Origin: Lactiplantibacillus brownii
GTDB lineage: Bacteria > Bacillota > Bacilli > Lactobacillales > Lactobacillaceae
Direction of reading: 5' to 3'
NCBI RefSeq assembly: GCF_031085375.1
Contig: NZ_JAVCWF010000001.1
Location: 1,550,001 to 1,614,000 of the forward strand
Length of the DNA: 64,000 nucleotides
Numbering within the stretch: position 1 is the first letter of the stretch; each line of letters starts with the position of its first letter. The notes beneath the pieces were generated by a model. That model was not told where the DNA came from, ran no database searches, and saw only the letters and a program-made list of their open reading frames with translations. Both the position numbers and the translations under genes were made by a program. Below, piece by piece: positions 18,758-27,787 of the stretch.

Positions 18758-20647
18758 TTATTCCGCATATTGACTCAAATAATCCCAGCGATCCATCTTT
18801 TCGTCGATCGACTTTTCAGTGGCCGTGAGTTCTTTTTGTAAATCAGCCAGTTTGCCGTAATCACTCGCATTAGCCGCCATGGCCTTTTCCAACTCACTCT
18901 TGTGACTGTCAAGGCCTTCGATCACGCCTTCGATCTTGTCATACTCCAATTGTTCAGCATAAGTCAACTTGACCTTTTCTTTCGGCTTAGCTGATTTAGC
19001 CACCGGTTTAGCTGCCGGCTTGGATTTGGACTCGGCTGGCTTTTCGGCCGCTTTTTGATCCTTTAAGTAACTTGAGAACCGCCCGGCATAACGTTCGATT
19101 TGACCGTGACCATCGAAGATCAAGAGCTTCGTACCGACCTTATCCAAGAAGTAACGGTCATGTGAGACTGTAATGACCGTCCCAGAAAAGTTTGCCAAGT
19201 AATTTTCAAGCACCGTTAAGGTCCCAATATCCAAGTCATTCGTCGGTTCGTCTAGCAACAACACATTCGGCTGTTGCATCAAGAGCTTCAACAAGTATAA
19301 TCGCCGTTGCTCACCACCAGAAAGCTTACGAATCAAGGTCCCATGCATGGCACGTGGAAAGAGAAATTCTTCCAACAATTCCGTCACAGAAACGCGCTCG
19401 CCTTGCTTATTGAGCACATTTTCACCAACCTCTTGTAAATAGTTGATAATGCGCTTGTCTCCCGGAATCGGCTCAGTTTGTTGCGTGTAGTAAGCCATTT
19501 TGACCGTTTCACCAATCGTTACCGTCCCAGAATCTAGCGGCAAGCGGCCGGCGATCACATTCAGTAAACTTGATTTACCCGCACCATTCAAACCAGTGAT
19601 CCCGATGCGATCATCGGCTTGGATCAGCATAGAAAAATCGTTCAAAATCTGTTGGTCATCGAAAGCTAAACTGGCATGCTTCAATTCGATCACTTTTTTA
19701 CCTAAACGTTGTTGTCCTAACGAAATATCAACGTCGTCATCTACTTGTAAGGTATTTAAATTGCCTTTGAGGTCGTTAAAACGATTAATCCGACCTTGTT
19801 GTTTCGTGCTTCGCGCCGGGGCTCCCGCACGCATCCATGCGAGTTCCTTTTTATATAACTGCTGCTGTTTATGTTCAGCGGTCACATCGCGGGCGACCCG
19901 TTCGGCCTTGGCCTGTACGAAGGCTTGATAATTCCCGGTATATTTATACAACTCGCCAAATGACAGTTCAAACATTTGGTTAGCGACTTGATCCAAGAAG
20001 TAACGATCATGCGTCACGACCATCAAAGCACCCTTGTAGTTTGCTAAATAAGTTTCCAGCCAGTCGATTGAATCAAAATCCAAGTGGTTGGTCGGTTCGT
20101 CTAGCAATAACAAATCAGGCGATTGGATCAGTACCTGTGCTAAACCGACCCGTTTGCGTTGACCACCAGACATCGTCTTGACCGTTTGACTGAGATCTGT
20201 GATGTGCAATTGCGTTAAAATCGTTTTAACATCACTTTCAGCCGTCCAGGCATCTTCTTGATTCATCTTAGTCTCCGCATCCAAATAGGCTTGTTGCGCC
20301 TGTGGATCTTCGGGATGTTGACCGTAGATCGTTAAAGTTTGCTCATAGTGTCGAATCGTCCGAAAAATTTGTTGATCACCGGCTAAGACCGCATCAATCA
20401 CGGTTAAGTTCTCGTCCAAATCCGGCTGCTGTTTCAAATAACCAATTTCATAATTTTTAGGGGTCACGAGTTCCCCAGCTTCTGGCGTCGTCACACCGGC
20501 CAGTACATCCAATAAACTCGTCTTACCAGAACCGTTGACGCCAATCACGCCGATGCGGTCATGTTCATTAATGATAAACGAAATATCTTTAAATAGTGTT
20601 TTCTCACCGTACGTGCGGGTCAGATTTTCTGCTCTTAATGTTTGCAT
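18758..20647 (-). CDS. ABC-F family ATP-binding protein (YfmR/Uup-like)
   Basis: A soluble protein with two ABC domains and no membrane part, of the ABC-F type that acts on ribosomes. In 629 residues it has Walker A GVNGSGKT (36-43), signature MSGGQRKRVGLAQ, LLDEPTNHLDF, an ABC-F linker with charged helices, a second Walker A GLNGAGKSS, signature LSGGEQRRL and LLDEPTNDLD. The Lys/Ala/Pro-rich spacer and final coiled coil (from about 555) are typical of YfmR/Uup. It lies just upstream of thyA on the same strand with its own promoter. Confidence 0.93.
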   Translation of the reverse strand: MQTLRAENLTRTYGEKTLFKDISFIINEHDRIGVIGVNGSGKTSLLDVLAGVTTPEAGELVTPKNYEIGYLKQQPDLDENLTVIDAVLAGDQQIFRTIRHYEQTLTIYGQHPEDPQAQQAYLDAETKMNQEDAWTAESDVKTILTQLHITDLSQTVKTMSGGQRKRVGLAQVLIQSPDLLLLDEPTNHLDFDSIDWLETYLANYKGALMVVTHDRYFLDQVANQMFELSFGELYKYTGNYQAFVQAKAERVARDVTAEHKQQQLYKKELAWMRAGAPARSTKQQGRINRFNDLKGNLNTLQVDDDVDISLGQQRLGKKVIELKHASLAFDDQQILNDFSMLIQADDRIGITGLNGAGKSSLLNVIAGRLPLDSGTVTIGETVKMAYYTQQTEPIPGDKRIINYLQEVGENVLNKQGERVSVTELLEEFLFPRAMHGTLIRKLSGGEQRRLYLLKLLMQQPNVLLLDEPTNDLDIGTLTVLENYLANFSGTVITVSHDRYFLDKVGTKLLIFDGHGQIERYAGRFSSYLKDQKAAEKPAESKSKPAAKPVAKSAKPKEKVKLTYAEQLEYDKIEGVIEGLDSHKSELEKAMAANASDYGKLADLQKELTATEKSIDEKMDRWDYLSQYAE

Positions 20648-20683
20648 TTTCTACGATCCACCCTTTTTACATCATTACGTTCT

Positions 20684-20712
20684 ATCTTAGCTAGAATTCG
20701 GTCAAAACACAA
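20684..20712 (-). promoter_or_regulatory. Promoter of the ABC-F gene
   Basis: TTGTGT (20707-20712), 17 nt, TAAGAT (20684-20689) on the minus strand, about 37 nt before the ATG. Confidence 0.55.
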
Positions 20713-20778
20713 CTGACAAACGCGCAATCATGATTATTCCCGACCAACTGGCATCACCATCACGCCAATCGCAGCCCG

Positions 20779-20815
20779 TAAAAAAAGAGTCTGGAAACAA
20801 AACCCCAGGCTCATT
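20779..20815 (-). terminator. Second terminator after the 150-residue protein gene
   Basis: GAGCCTGGGG and TTCCAGACTC arms on the minus strand followed by seven T. It is the terminator part of repeat copy 2 and stands in tandem with the terminator at 20845-20879. Confidence 0.75.
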
Positions 20816-20844
20816 GGTTATTTCTGATAGTGCTAGCCGAAACA
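20787..20844. repeat. 58-nt dispersed repeat, copy 2
   Basis: Same start (GAGTCTGG), same end (AGCCGAAACA) and same length as the element at 16256-16313, with scattered substitutions. Confidence 0.6.
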
Positions 20845-20879
20845 TACAAAAAAGAACTTAGGCATTGGCCCAAGTTCTT
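20845..20879 (-). terminator. Terminator of the 150-residue protein gene
   Basis: AAGAACTT (20852-20859) and AAGTTCTT (20872-20879) with an inner GG/CC pair, followed on the minus strand by TTTTTT. Confidence 0.8.
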
Positions 20880-20896
20880 AATTTTCAAATCAGTTC

Positions 20897-21349
20897 TTAT
20901 TTTTGATCACCATAAACATCTAAAACGGTATTTTCAGCGTCAACGACTAAATGTAACAAGCCATCAGTTGATAAAGAACTCGTTTGATAAACGTTGTCTA
21001 ACCCATCCACATCTTTAGCTTTGAATGGTAAGTAAACTTGTTCGCTACCACGTTCATCACCAAACAAGATATCCACTTTTTCAATGTCTTGGAAATGTGT
21101 GACCCGTTCAAACATCCCACTGGTAACGGATGCTAAATGGGTTGTATCAGGATCAACGGCGTCAGCGTCTGGTTCAAATTCGGCCTTGAATGATTTGCAA
21201 GGATGAATAATCGTCATTTTGCCACCTTTGATCCGGCCATAACTGGTCGTGACCCGGCTGATCCATAAGTCTGAAATATCTTTGTGATTAACGACCCATG
21301 TATCACCATTGCGGAAATAAAACTTTAAAGCTTCTAATGCTCTATCCAT
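20897..21349 (-). CDS. Uncharacterised 150-residue protein
   Basis: I do not recognise the family. The product is acidic, soluble in appearance, with no signal peptide or membrane segment. It looks like a beta-rich domain: RNGDTWVVNHKDISDLWI, GGKMTIIHPCKSF, KVDILFGDERGSEQVYLPF and LLHLVVDAENTVLDVYGD alternate hydrophobic strands with turns. It has its own promoter, whose -35 overlaps the cca stop, a good ribosome site and two terminators in tandem, so it is a complete one-gene unit and very probably real. Conserved hypothetical status in lactobacilli is my expectation, not a checked fact. Confidence 0.8.
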   Translation of the reverse strand: MDRALEALKFYFRNGDTWVVNHKDISDLWISRVTTSYGRIKGGKMTIIHPCKSFKAEFEPDADAVDPDTTHLASVTSGMFERVTHFQDIEKVDILFGDERGSEQVYLPFKAKDVDGLDNVYQTSSLSTDGLLHLVVDAENTVLDVYGDQK

Positions 21350-21385
21350 AAATGATCACCTCATTGAAGAATTAGTTTCACCTCA

Positions 21386-21413
21386 ATCGTAACAGATTAA
21401 CAGAAAATATCAA
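21386..21413 (-). promoter_or_regulatory. Promoter of the 150-residue protein gene
   Basis: TTGATA (21408-21413), 16 nt, TACGAT (21386-21391) on the minus strand. The -35 overlaps the cca stop codon. Confidence 0.55.
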
Positions 21414-22633
21414 TTACTTTTTGTATCCGCTACCATCCGTGCAAATTCAAGCAATTTTCCAGCTTCGTTCGCAACTTTTCCTGTCACAACTGCGACTAAC
21501 AGTTGGGCAAGGACTTGGCCCATCATTGGTCCCGGCTGAACGACTTGTTGTTTCAGCAAGTCACCACCTTTGAGTGCCAAGGCATGCTTATCTTGAATCG
21601 GCAAAGCCGCATAGGCCGCATCTAACTCAGCTTGCGGCTGCCCAAAGCCTAATAAATTAGCCACCGTATTCGCCGTTTTAAGCGCGGGTGCCCCGGCCTT
21701 GAACAATGTCATGGGTGCGAGCGTGCCGCCCGCCTGCAAGGCGCCTACGACCGTCCAGGCCGCAGTCACGTGGTCAATCAAGTCATTACTCGTCTTCCAA
21801 GCCTTCAACAGCTGACGAATGGCTGCCGTATCTGGTAATTGCATTAACCAAGCCAACAATGTCCAAGTACTTTCGATCTGATCTAGCTGCCAAGCCGGTA
21901 ACGCCATTAATTTTTTGAGCATTGGTAATTGGTCCGCCATCTCTGGCATATACCGGTAGAGCGCCGTTTTGACCAACGCTTGGAGGCCACGAACCGGTTG
22001 TTGCCCCATTAATAGCTTTTCCCATTCGACCCGAGTCCGTTCGACCGCGATCTTCGTGAGTAACTGGGCATTATCAGCGATTGCTTGTTCGGTTGCCGGT
22101 TCGATCGTAAACCCGAGCTGACTGGCAAAGCGAACGGCCCGCATCATCCGTAGCGCATCTTCATGGAAACGGTCTTCAGCAACCCCCACGGCTCGAATGA
22201 CGTGCGCACTCATATCTGCCAAGCCATCAAAAAGGTCAATCACTTCACCATTGGCCCGCATTGCCAGTGCGTTAATCGTAAAGTCACGCCGTTTTAAATC
22301 TTCTTTTAACGATCGCACAAAAGTGACCTCATCTGGACGCCGAAAATCTTGGTACCCCAATTCCGTTCGAAAGGTGGTCGTTTCATAACCCTGACCATGA
22401 TCCAGAATCATCACGGTACCGTGTTCGATCCCCGTATCGACCGTCCGCTTGAACAAGGCCTTCACTTCAGCCGGAAACGCACTCGTCGCAATATCCACGT
22501 CATGAATCGGCTTCCCTAAAATCGTGTCACGCACGCTCCCGCCCACAAAGTAAGCTTCATAACCGGCCGCTTCAATCGTGTCGATAATCGGCTTCGCCTG
22601 TTTGAACTCTGTCGGCAATGACGTCAAAATCAT
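21410..22633 (-). CDS. cca: CCA tRNA nucleotidyltransferase
   Basis: Adds or repairs the 3' CCA end of tRNAs. The 407-residue class II enzyme has [20 protein letters not shown] with the metal-binding Asp45 and Asp47, and [12 protein letters not shown] (115-126) for nucleotide recognition, followed by a helical body and tail. Its ATG overlaps the dapB stop (ATGA), indicating coupling. The pair dapB-cca is also found in one operon in Bacillus. Confidence 0.97.
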   Translation of the reverse strand: MILTSLPTEFKQAKPIIDTIEAAGYEAYFVGGSVRDTILGKPIHDVDIATSAFPAEVKALFKRTVDTGIEHGTVMILDHGQGYETTTFRTELGYQDFRRPDEVTFVRSLKEDLKRRDFTINALAMRANGEVIDLFDGLADMSAHVIRAVGVAEDRFHEDALRMMRAVRFASQLGFTIEPATEQAIADNAQLLTKIAVERTRVEWEKLLMGQQPVRGLQALVKTALYRYMPEMADQLPMLKKLMALPAWQLDQIESTWTLLAWLMQLPDTAAIRQLLKAWKTSNDLIDHVTAAWTVVGALQAGGTLAPMTLFKAGAPALKTANTVANLLGFGQPQAELDAAYAALPIQDKHALALKGGDLLKQQVVQPGPMMGQVLAQLLVAVVTGKVANEAGKLLEFARMVADTKSN

Positions 22634-23415
22634 AGTAAGTGCTCCAAACCAACAAAGAGTTCATGGTACTGGTTTACTTTTTCAACGGCAACTTTAACCC
22701 CGGTCATAAAGGAGATCCGGTCATAAGAATCTTGTCGAATCGTCAAACCTTCGCCAGGGCCACCGAACATCACTTCTTCATGTGCCACTAACCCAGGGAG
22801 CCGCACCGCATGAATCCGCATGCCTTCATATTCGGCACCACGTGCACCAGGCAACGTTTCAGTCGCATCAGGATTACCTTGTTCCTTAGGCTTGCGGACT
22901 TCAGCAATCTTCTTGGCCGTACTGATCGCCGTCCCACTAGGAGAATCGATCTTGTCAGCGTGGTGCATTTCAATAATTTCAACATCTGGAAAATACTTAG
23001 CCGCTTGTTGGGCAAATTGCATGAGCAAGACCGCACTGATCCCGAAGTTAGGGGCAATTAGGCCACCAACTTGCTTGTCTTTGGCTAATTTTTGTAAATC
23101 AGCCACTTGTGCATCCGTCATCCCAGTCGTCCCGATCACTGGTGAAATGCCATGATTGATCGCAAACTTGGCATTTTCGTAAACGGCAGTAGGAATCGTA
23201 AAGTCGATCCAGACCGTTGCGTCCGTTTTAATCGCCTGTAAATCGTGAAAGGCAGGCACATCTTGACCCTTAAACTGGTCATCTTCGCCTAAGTTTTCAT
23301 CTTTTCCACGCGCGTCAAAGACCCCAACTAATTCAAAATCCGCATTATCGATCACCATTTGAGCAGCTGTGCTACCCATCCGACCATGATAGCCGGCAAC
23401 AATTACTTTAACCAA
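22630..23415 (-). CDS. dapB: 4-hydroxy-tetrahydrodipicolinate reductase
   Basis: DapB reduces 4-hydroxy-tetrahydrodipicolinate with NAD(P)H in the lysine and diaminopimelate pathway, which supplies the peptidoglycan cross-bridge. The 261-residue protein has the nucleotide-binding [10 protein letters not shown] (6-15) and the catalytic [15 protein letters not shown] block. The start codon is TTG: GAGGAGG ends 8 nt before it and no ATG fits. A TATAAT at 23479-23484 on the minus strand is the likely -10. Confidence 0.96.
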   Translation of the reverse strand: MVKVIVAGYHGRMGSTAAQMVIDNADFELVGVFDARGKDENLGEDDQFKGQDVPAFHDLQAIKTDATVWIDFTIPTAVYENAKFAINHGISPVIGTTGMTDAQVADLQKLAKDKQVGGLIAPNFGISAVLLMQFAQQAAKYFPDVEIIEMHHADKIDSPSGTAISTAKKIAEVRKPKEQGNPDATETLPGARGAEYEGMRIHAVRLPGLVAHEEVMFGGPGEGLTIRQDSYDRISFMTGVKVAVEKVNQYHELFVGLEHLL

Positions 23416-23551
23416 ATTAAGTTCCTCCTCAAATTTAACTGTACATCCGTTGGAAACGACTGACAGTTAATAATTACTATTATAGTTTAACAGATAACCA
23501 CGAATTGGTTAATCTTCAACCTCTTTACAGCCAGCCCCAAATCGCAACCAC

Positions 23552-23593
23552 CTAAAAAGGCAATACCGACTTCAAGTCCGCATCACCTTTTAA
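23552..23593 (-). terminator. Terminator of the HAD phosphatase gene
   Basis: AAAAGG/CCTTTT outer arms with an inner GACTT/AAGTC stem, followed on the minus strand by TTTTT. Confidence 0.65.
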
Positions 23594-23603
23594 AAATCAG
23601 TCT

Positions 23604-24401
23604 TTAAATGAAATCGTCGATCGTGGCTAAGACACCATCGTGATTGTTATCCAACTTCGTCTCGTAATTAGCCATAGCCTTGACGGTTGGAATCGCATTA
23701 CGCATCGCATAGCTATAGTCCGCTTCACGTAACATCTCCAAATCATTGCTATTATCCCCAAAGGCGGCCGTCTGACTGGGAGCAATCCCCCAATGACGTT
23801 GTAAGAACGCCAATCCAAAGGCCTTATCAACATTCGGGGCAATAACATCTAAGCCACCGTAACCACTGGCAGTAGCCCGTAAACGGCCTTTAAAGTGAGC
23901 ATTGATCACACCCGCATGATATTCAGCACGTCGGTCTTGCCAACCAAACGTGGCCTTATAGATATGATCATCAACTGCGGCCAAATCAGGGACAATCGAT
24001 AAATTGCTAAGAAAATACTGCATCACCGGATTATTATCTTGACGCCGAATATACGCGCCTTTTTTACCAGATAATGAAGCACTTGCACCAGCCAAAGCTG
24101 GTTCCGTTGCGACAAACGTCAATAAATCCTGTAAAACAGCCGGTGTGAGCAAACTCTCGCTCAAAACCTGACCATGATTATCAATGACTAAGCCACCGTT
24201 CTCGGCCACATACGTGATCTCACCATTAATCCCGTCAAATACCTCAATACAATGTTGCAGCTGGTTACCACTAGCCACTGCAAAATGTTGTCCATTAGCA
24301 ATTAATTGATCTAGTTGCGCTTGGAAGCGTGGTCGATCAAATTCATGATCGTCGCGCAAAAAAGTGCCATCTAAATCGGATGCCATTAGTGCTACTTTCA
24401 A
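23604..24401 (-). CDS. HAD superfamily Cof-type phosphatase
   Basis: A class IIB haloacid dehalogenase hydrolase likely to dephosphorylate sugar phosphates or flavin-type substrates. The 265-residue protein has motif I DLDGTF with nucleophile Asp9 and Asp11, motif II SGNQ, and motif IV GDNSNDLEML. The start is TTG at 24399-24401: GAGGGGG lies 7 nt upstream. Substrates of this group vary widely and cannot be read from sequence. Confidence 0.93.
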   Translation of the reverse strand: MKVALMASDLDGTFLRDDHEFDRPRFQAQLDQLIANGQHFAVASGNQLQHCIEVFDGINGEITYVAENGGLVIDNHGQVLSESLLTPAVLQDLLTFVATEPALAGASASLSGKKGAYIRRQDNNPVMQYFLSNLSIVPDLAAVDDHIYKATFGWQDRRAEYHAGVINAHFKGRLRATASGYGGLDVIAPNVDKAFGLAFLQRHWGIAPSQTAAFGDNSNDLEMLREADYSYAMRNAIPTVKAMANYETKLDNNHDGVLATIDDFI

Positions 24402-24467
24402 TCAAATGCCCCCTCGGTTGGTTATTTCTTAGTCCATTTTACCAAACCTGTAAGCATTTTCAATCGC

Positions 24468-25745
24468 TTAGTAGCCTTGATCCTCGAAATCTTCTAACAT
24501 TGCGACCATTTCACCATCATCTGGTTCGATCGCCAAGTAATTGCGTAAAGCCGCAACGGTCTCCGTCGTTAACCCAGCTTCCCGGAAGAAATAAATCGCT
24601 GGTTTCAAGAAATCTTCATTATGTTCAAAAAACGGATAAGCCGCCAAATAGTTGTCTTTAGCTGCTTTAACGTTATCGAGCCGGTCATTTGAGACCGCCA
24701 AATTCCAATAAAACTGTGGATCAAATTCATTACTTTGCAAATATTGATCCAACAAATCAATATTATCTTGATAACGTTCTTGCTTAACTAACAAATTGGA
24801 TAATTCCAATACCGTCGTTAAATTATCTGGATCAATACTCAAACCTTCACGTAAATACTTTTCCGCTAAATCTTGATCATCGAGCTTCAACGCAATACGT
24901 GCCGTTTGCAAGTAGAGCTTTTCGTTATACTGATCCACTGCTAGCCCTTCTTGTAATGTCATCAAGGCATGATCCAATTCATTGAGTTTCTCTTGGGCTT
25001 CTGCCAAATAAGGATAGACCGTCGCATATTGTGAATCTTGCTCGCGCAACTTATTGAACACATCAATGGCCTTACGTGGTTCGTCCAATTGCAAATACGT
25101 GAAACCGAGTTCAAATTGACTATCTGGCGTCAACTTAGCCGGTTTGATCTGTTCAAGATAACCGACTGCTTGTTCAAAGTGCCCAGATTCGGCATAAGAA
25201 ACGCCCAAACGTTCCACCAAGTTTACCTTTGAAATTTCCAGTTGGCCTTTTTTGATCAAATCAAGATAAAAGCGGACAGCTTTCGCGTAATTACGAATCA
25301 AAAAGTAAAATTCAGCCAACGCAAATTCAACGACTGGTTCGTCAGGATCGAGTCGGTAAGCTTCTGCTAACTTTTGTTCACTGACTTCGAACAACTCTTG
25401 GGTCTGATAAAGATCAGCTTCCACGAGTAATGCTTGCACATAAGCGGATGAATCCGGCTTGACGGCCGACAGATAGTTTAAAGCTAAGTCCGTATCATCC
25501 TCATCAATGGCAATGTCCGCCAAACTGGTCCGTAAATCATCTTCATCTGGATATTTTGCTAATAATTTCTTATAAATGCGGGTCGCTTGCTTGAGGAAGC
25601 CGAGCCCGTATAATTCTTCTGCCAAGCTATACAAAGTTGCGTCGTCGTCTTTACGCAACGCCCATGCATAGTGTTTGTTGGCAGTTTCTAATTGCCCGTT
25701 GGATAATGCCGCGAGCATTTTTTCTGAATAAGTCATCGCACCCAT
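24468..25745 (-). CDS. Tetratricopeptide repeat protein (YpiA-like)
   Basis: A 425-residue acidic, all-helical protein built of about ten TPR-like repeats, for example ALYGLGFLKQ-type pairs and the recurring EFYFLIRNYAKAVRFY, SYAESGHFEQAVGYL and ELSNLLVKQERYQDNIDLL units. No catalytic domain, signal or membrane segment is present, so it is a cytoplasmic scaffold. Its location upstream of hbs-der resembles ypiA in Bacillus. Function is unknown. Confidence 0.88.
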   Translation of the reverse strand: MGAMTYSEKMLAALSNGQLETANKHYAWALRKDDDATLYSLAEELYGLGFLKQATRIYKKLLAKYPDEDDLRTSLADIAIDEDDTDLALNYLSAVKPDSSAYVQALLVEADLYQTQELFEVSEQKLAEAYRLDPDEPVVEFALAEFYFLIRNYAKAVRFYLDLIKKGQLEISKVNLVERLGVSYAESGHFEQAVGYLEQIKPAKLTPDSQFELGFTYLQLDEPRKAIDVFNKLREQDSQYATVYPYLAEAQEKLNELDHALMTLQEGLAVDQYNEKLYLQTARIALKLDDQDLAEKYLREGLSIDPDNLTTVLELSNLLVKQERYQDNIDLLDQYLQSNEFDPQFYWNLAVSNDRLDNVKAAKDNYLAAYPFFEHNEDFLKPAIYFFREAGLTTETVAALRNYLAIEPDDGEMVAMLEDFEDQGY

Positions 25746-25798
25746 CCTTTAGCCATTTTGTCTTATAACTCGACTTACTATCATAACGCAAACGACAG

Positions 25799-25836
25799 CA
25801 AAAAAGCCAGTATAACGGTTGCTATACTGACTTCTT
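25799..25836 (-). terminator. hbs terminator
   Basis: CAGTATA (25808-25814) and TATACTG (25823-25829) extended by an AAG/CTT stem, followed on the minus strand by TTTTTT. Confidence 0.8.
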
Positions 25837-25856
25837 AACGTAAAACTTTATGACGC

Positions 25857-26132
25857 TTATTTAACTGCATCCTTTAAAGCTTTCCCTGGTTTAAATGCAG
25901 GTACTTTGCTTGCAGGAATTTGGATTTCGTCGCCAGTTTGTGGATTGCGGCCCTTACGAGCGGCACGTTCACGTACTTCGAAGTTACCAAATCCGATTAA
26001 TTGAACTTTTTCACCCTTTGCAAGAGTGTCTTGGATTGATGCAAATACTGCGTCGACCGCAGCAGTTGCGTCTTTCTTAGTCAAGCTAGTTGCAGCAGCA
26101 ACGTTGTTAACTAATTCAGCTTTGTTTGCCAT
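25857..26132 (-). CDS. hup: DNA-binding protein HU
   Basis: The nucleoid protein HU bends and compacts DNA. The 91-residue protein has the canonical N-terminal helices, the [18 protein letters not shown] beta arm and the [14 protein letters not shown] end. A strong ribosome site (GGGGAGGTGA) precedes the ATG. The mRNA has an unusual leader of about 115 nt with two strong hairpins. It is a single-gene unit between der and the TPR gene. Confidence 0.98.
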   Translation of the reverse strand: MANKAELVNNVAAATSLTKKDATAAVDAVFASIQDTLAKGEKVQLIGFGNFEVRERAARKGRNPQTGDEIQIPASKVPAFKPGKALKDAVK

Positions 26133-26162
26133 GTTTGATTCACCTCCCCTTTACAGAGTGAA

Positions 26163-26188
26163 GATGTATGTATTTGAGTACGTACATC
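26163..26188 (-). promoter_or_regulatory. Hairpin B in the hbs leader
   Basis: GATGTATGTA (26163-26172) and TACGTACATC (26179-26188) pair over 10 positions with one G-T pair and a 6-nt loop. It lies 31 nt before the ATG and close to the ribosome site. Confidence 0.55.
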
Positions 26189-26195
26189 CAGATGA

Positions 26196-26220
26196 TCATT
26201 TTTGAGTGGTCCAAAAATGA
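26196..26220 (-). promoter_or_regulatory. Hairpin A in the hbs leader
   Basis: A perfect 9-bp inverted repeat, TCATTTTTG (26196-26204) and CAAAAATGA (26212-26220), with a 7-nt loop, in the transcribed leader. No T-run follows, so it is not a simple terminator. Confidence 0.6.
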
Positions 26221-26252
26221 GAGAAACGATGACAAGCATCATTTCTTCATCA

Positions 26253-26281
26253 AAGATAGCATAGGAATGCTGTAATAGCAA
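26253..26281 (-). promoter_or_regulatory. hbs promoter
   Basis: TTGCTA (26276-26281), 17 nt, TGC-TATCTT (26253-26258) on the minus strand. A perfect 14-bp palindrome, TTTTTGCGCAAAAA, lies just upstream at 26294-26307. Confidence 0.65.
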
Positions 26282-26378
26282 GCTTTTTTGAGCTTTTTGC
26301 GCAAAAATCCGAAAATGAGTAATAATCGTTTACAACCTTTACAGATTATGCTAAAATGCCGGTTTCAAGCCATTTCGA

Positions 26379-27689
26379 CTACTTTCGTCGCCGTTCAATC
26401 ATATGGATCGGTGTCCCGGTAAAATCAAAGGCATTCCGAATCTGATTTTCCAAGAAACGTTCATACGAAAAATGCATCATATCTGGGTCATTAACGAAAA
26501 CAACAAAGGTCGGTGGCTGGATCGCCACTTGGGTCGCATAGTAGACACGAAGCCGTTTCCCATTATCACTAGGCGTTGGATTCATCGCAATCGCATCCAT
26601 AATGACATCATTCAAAACGGATGACTGAATACGACGAGAATGGTTCGTGTTGACCTTTTGAATCAAGGCGGGCAATTGTGCCAAGCGTTGGGTCGTCTTC
26701 GCTGAAACGAAGATAATTGGCGCATAAGCGAGGTATACGAATTGATCCCGAATATAGGCTTCGAACTCTTGCATCGTATGATTGTCTTTTTTAACTAAAT
26801 CCCACTTATTGACCACGATAATGATACCTTTACCGGCTTCATGCGCATAACCAGCAACACGCTTATCTTGTTCACGAATGCCTTCTTCACCATTAATGAT
26901 GAAGAGCGCAACATCACTATTATCAATAGCCTTCAAGGCACGCATGACCGCGTAACGCTCGGTGTTTTCGTAAACTTTACCCTTCTTACGAATTCCGGCC
27001 GTATCGACCATAACGAACCGATTACCTTCCTCATCCGTAAACTTAGTATCAATGGCGTCACGGGTCGTCCCAGCAACGTCAGACACGATTACTCGGTCTT
27101 CACCAAGCAAAGCGTTAACGATCGAAGATTTACCCACATTAGGCCGACCAATCAAACTAAATCGAATCGTCCCGGGTTCATCTTCACCACTTGAGTCTGG
27201 AAATTCCTTGATCACAGCATCCAACATATCGCCAAGTCCCAAGCCATGGGCCCCAGAAATTGGATATGGATCGCCGAAACCTAAGGCGTAGAAGTCATAA
27301 ATTTCTGCCCGTAATTCAGGATTGTCAACTTTATTAACGGCTAAGACAACTGGCTTGTCTGACCGATATAGAATTTGCGCAACATGTTCATCCGCGTCCG
27401 TCACGCCTTCTTTAGCGCTAACTAAATAGACGATGACATCCGCTTCATCAATGGCAATTTCAGCCTGTTCGGTAATTTGTTTAATAAATGGGGCATCATC
27501 AATATCAATCCCACCAGTATCAATCAAACTAAACTGGCGGCCTAACCACTCACCATTCGCATAAATACGGTCACGGGTTACCCCCGGCGTATCTTCAACG
27601 ATCGAGATTCGATCACCGGCGATCCGGTTAAAAATAGTGGATTTACCAACGTTGGGTCGCCCTACGATGGCGACAACTGGTTTTGGCAT
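26379..27689 (-). CDS. der: Ribosome biogenesis GTPase Der (EngA)
   Basis: Der has two consecutive GTPase domains and a KH domain and assists 50S assembly. In 436 residues the P-loops are GRPNVGKS at 10-17 and again at 181-188, with DTPG, NKVD, DTAG and NKWD completing the G motifs. The C-terminal ~85 residues (from [11 protein letters not shown]) form the KH domain. AAGGAGGAA precedes the ATG. It follows the rpsA terminator and precedes hbs. Confidence 0.97.
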   Translation of the reverse strand: MPKPVVAIVGRPNVGKSTIFNRIAGDRISIVEDTPGVTRDRIYANGEWLGRQFSLIDTGGIDIDDAPFIKQITEQAEIAIDEADVIVYLVSAKEGVTDADEHVAQILYRSDKPVVLAVNKVDNPELRAEIYDFYALGFGDPYPISGAHGLGLGDMLDAVIKEFPDSSGEDEPGTIRFSLIGRPNVGKSSIVNALLGEDRVIVSDVAGTTRDAIDTKFTDEEGNRFVMVDTAGIRKKGKVYENTERYAVMRALKAIDNSDVALFIINGEEGIREQDKRVAGYAHEAGKGIIIVVNKWDLVKKDNHTMQEFEAYIRDQFVYLAYAPIIFVSAKTTQRLAQLPALIQKVNTNHSRRIQSSVLNDVIMDAIAMNPTPSDNGKRLRVYYATQVAIQPPTFVVFVNDPDMMHFSYERFLENQIRNAFDFTGTPIHMIERRRK

Positions 27690-27707
27690 TTAGTGTTCCT
27701 CCTTCAC

Positions 27708-27730
27708 AATAGCGTCATTCACACGCTATT
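27708..27730. promoter_or_regulatory. Inverted repeat before der
   Basis: AATAGCG (27708-27714) and CGCTATT (27724-27730) form a 7-bp dyad between the rpsA terminator and the der ribosome site. Function unknown. Confidence 0.35.
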
Positions 27731-27732
27731 CA

Positions 27733-27771
27733 TAAAAAAATATCCTTCAAGACCAGCTTGAAGGGTATTTT
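27733..27771 (-). terminator. rpsA terminator
   Basis: CCTTCAAG and CTTGAAGG arms, extended by AATA/TATT, followed on the minus strand by TTTTTTT. Confidence 0.85.
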
Positions 27772-27787
27772 CAGAAGCAATCAATGA

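Noticed and set aside
19500..19928. Plus-strand open frame of 142 codons inside the ABC-F gene
   Set aside because: It lies fully antisense to a well-supported conserved gene, has no ribosome site or known motif, and is a shadow of the coding frame.
16256..20844. CRISPR-like repeats
   Set aside because: Only two copies 4.5 kb apart with genes between; no array spacing and no cas genes.
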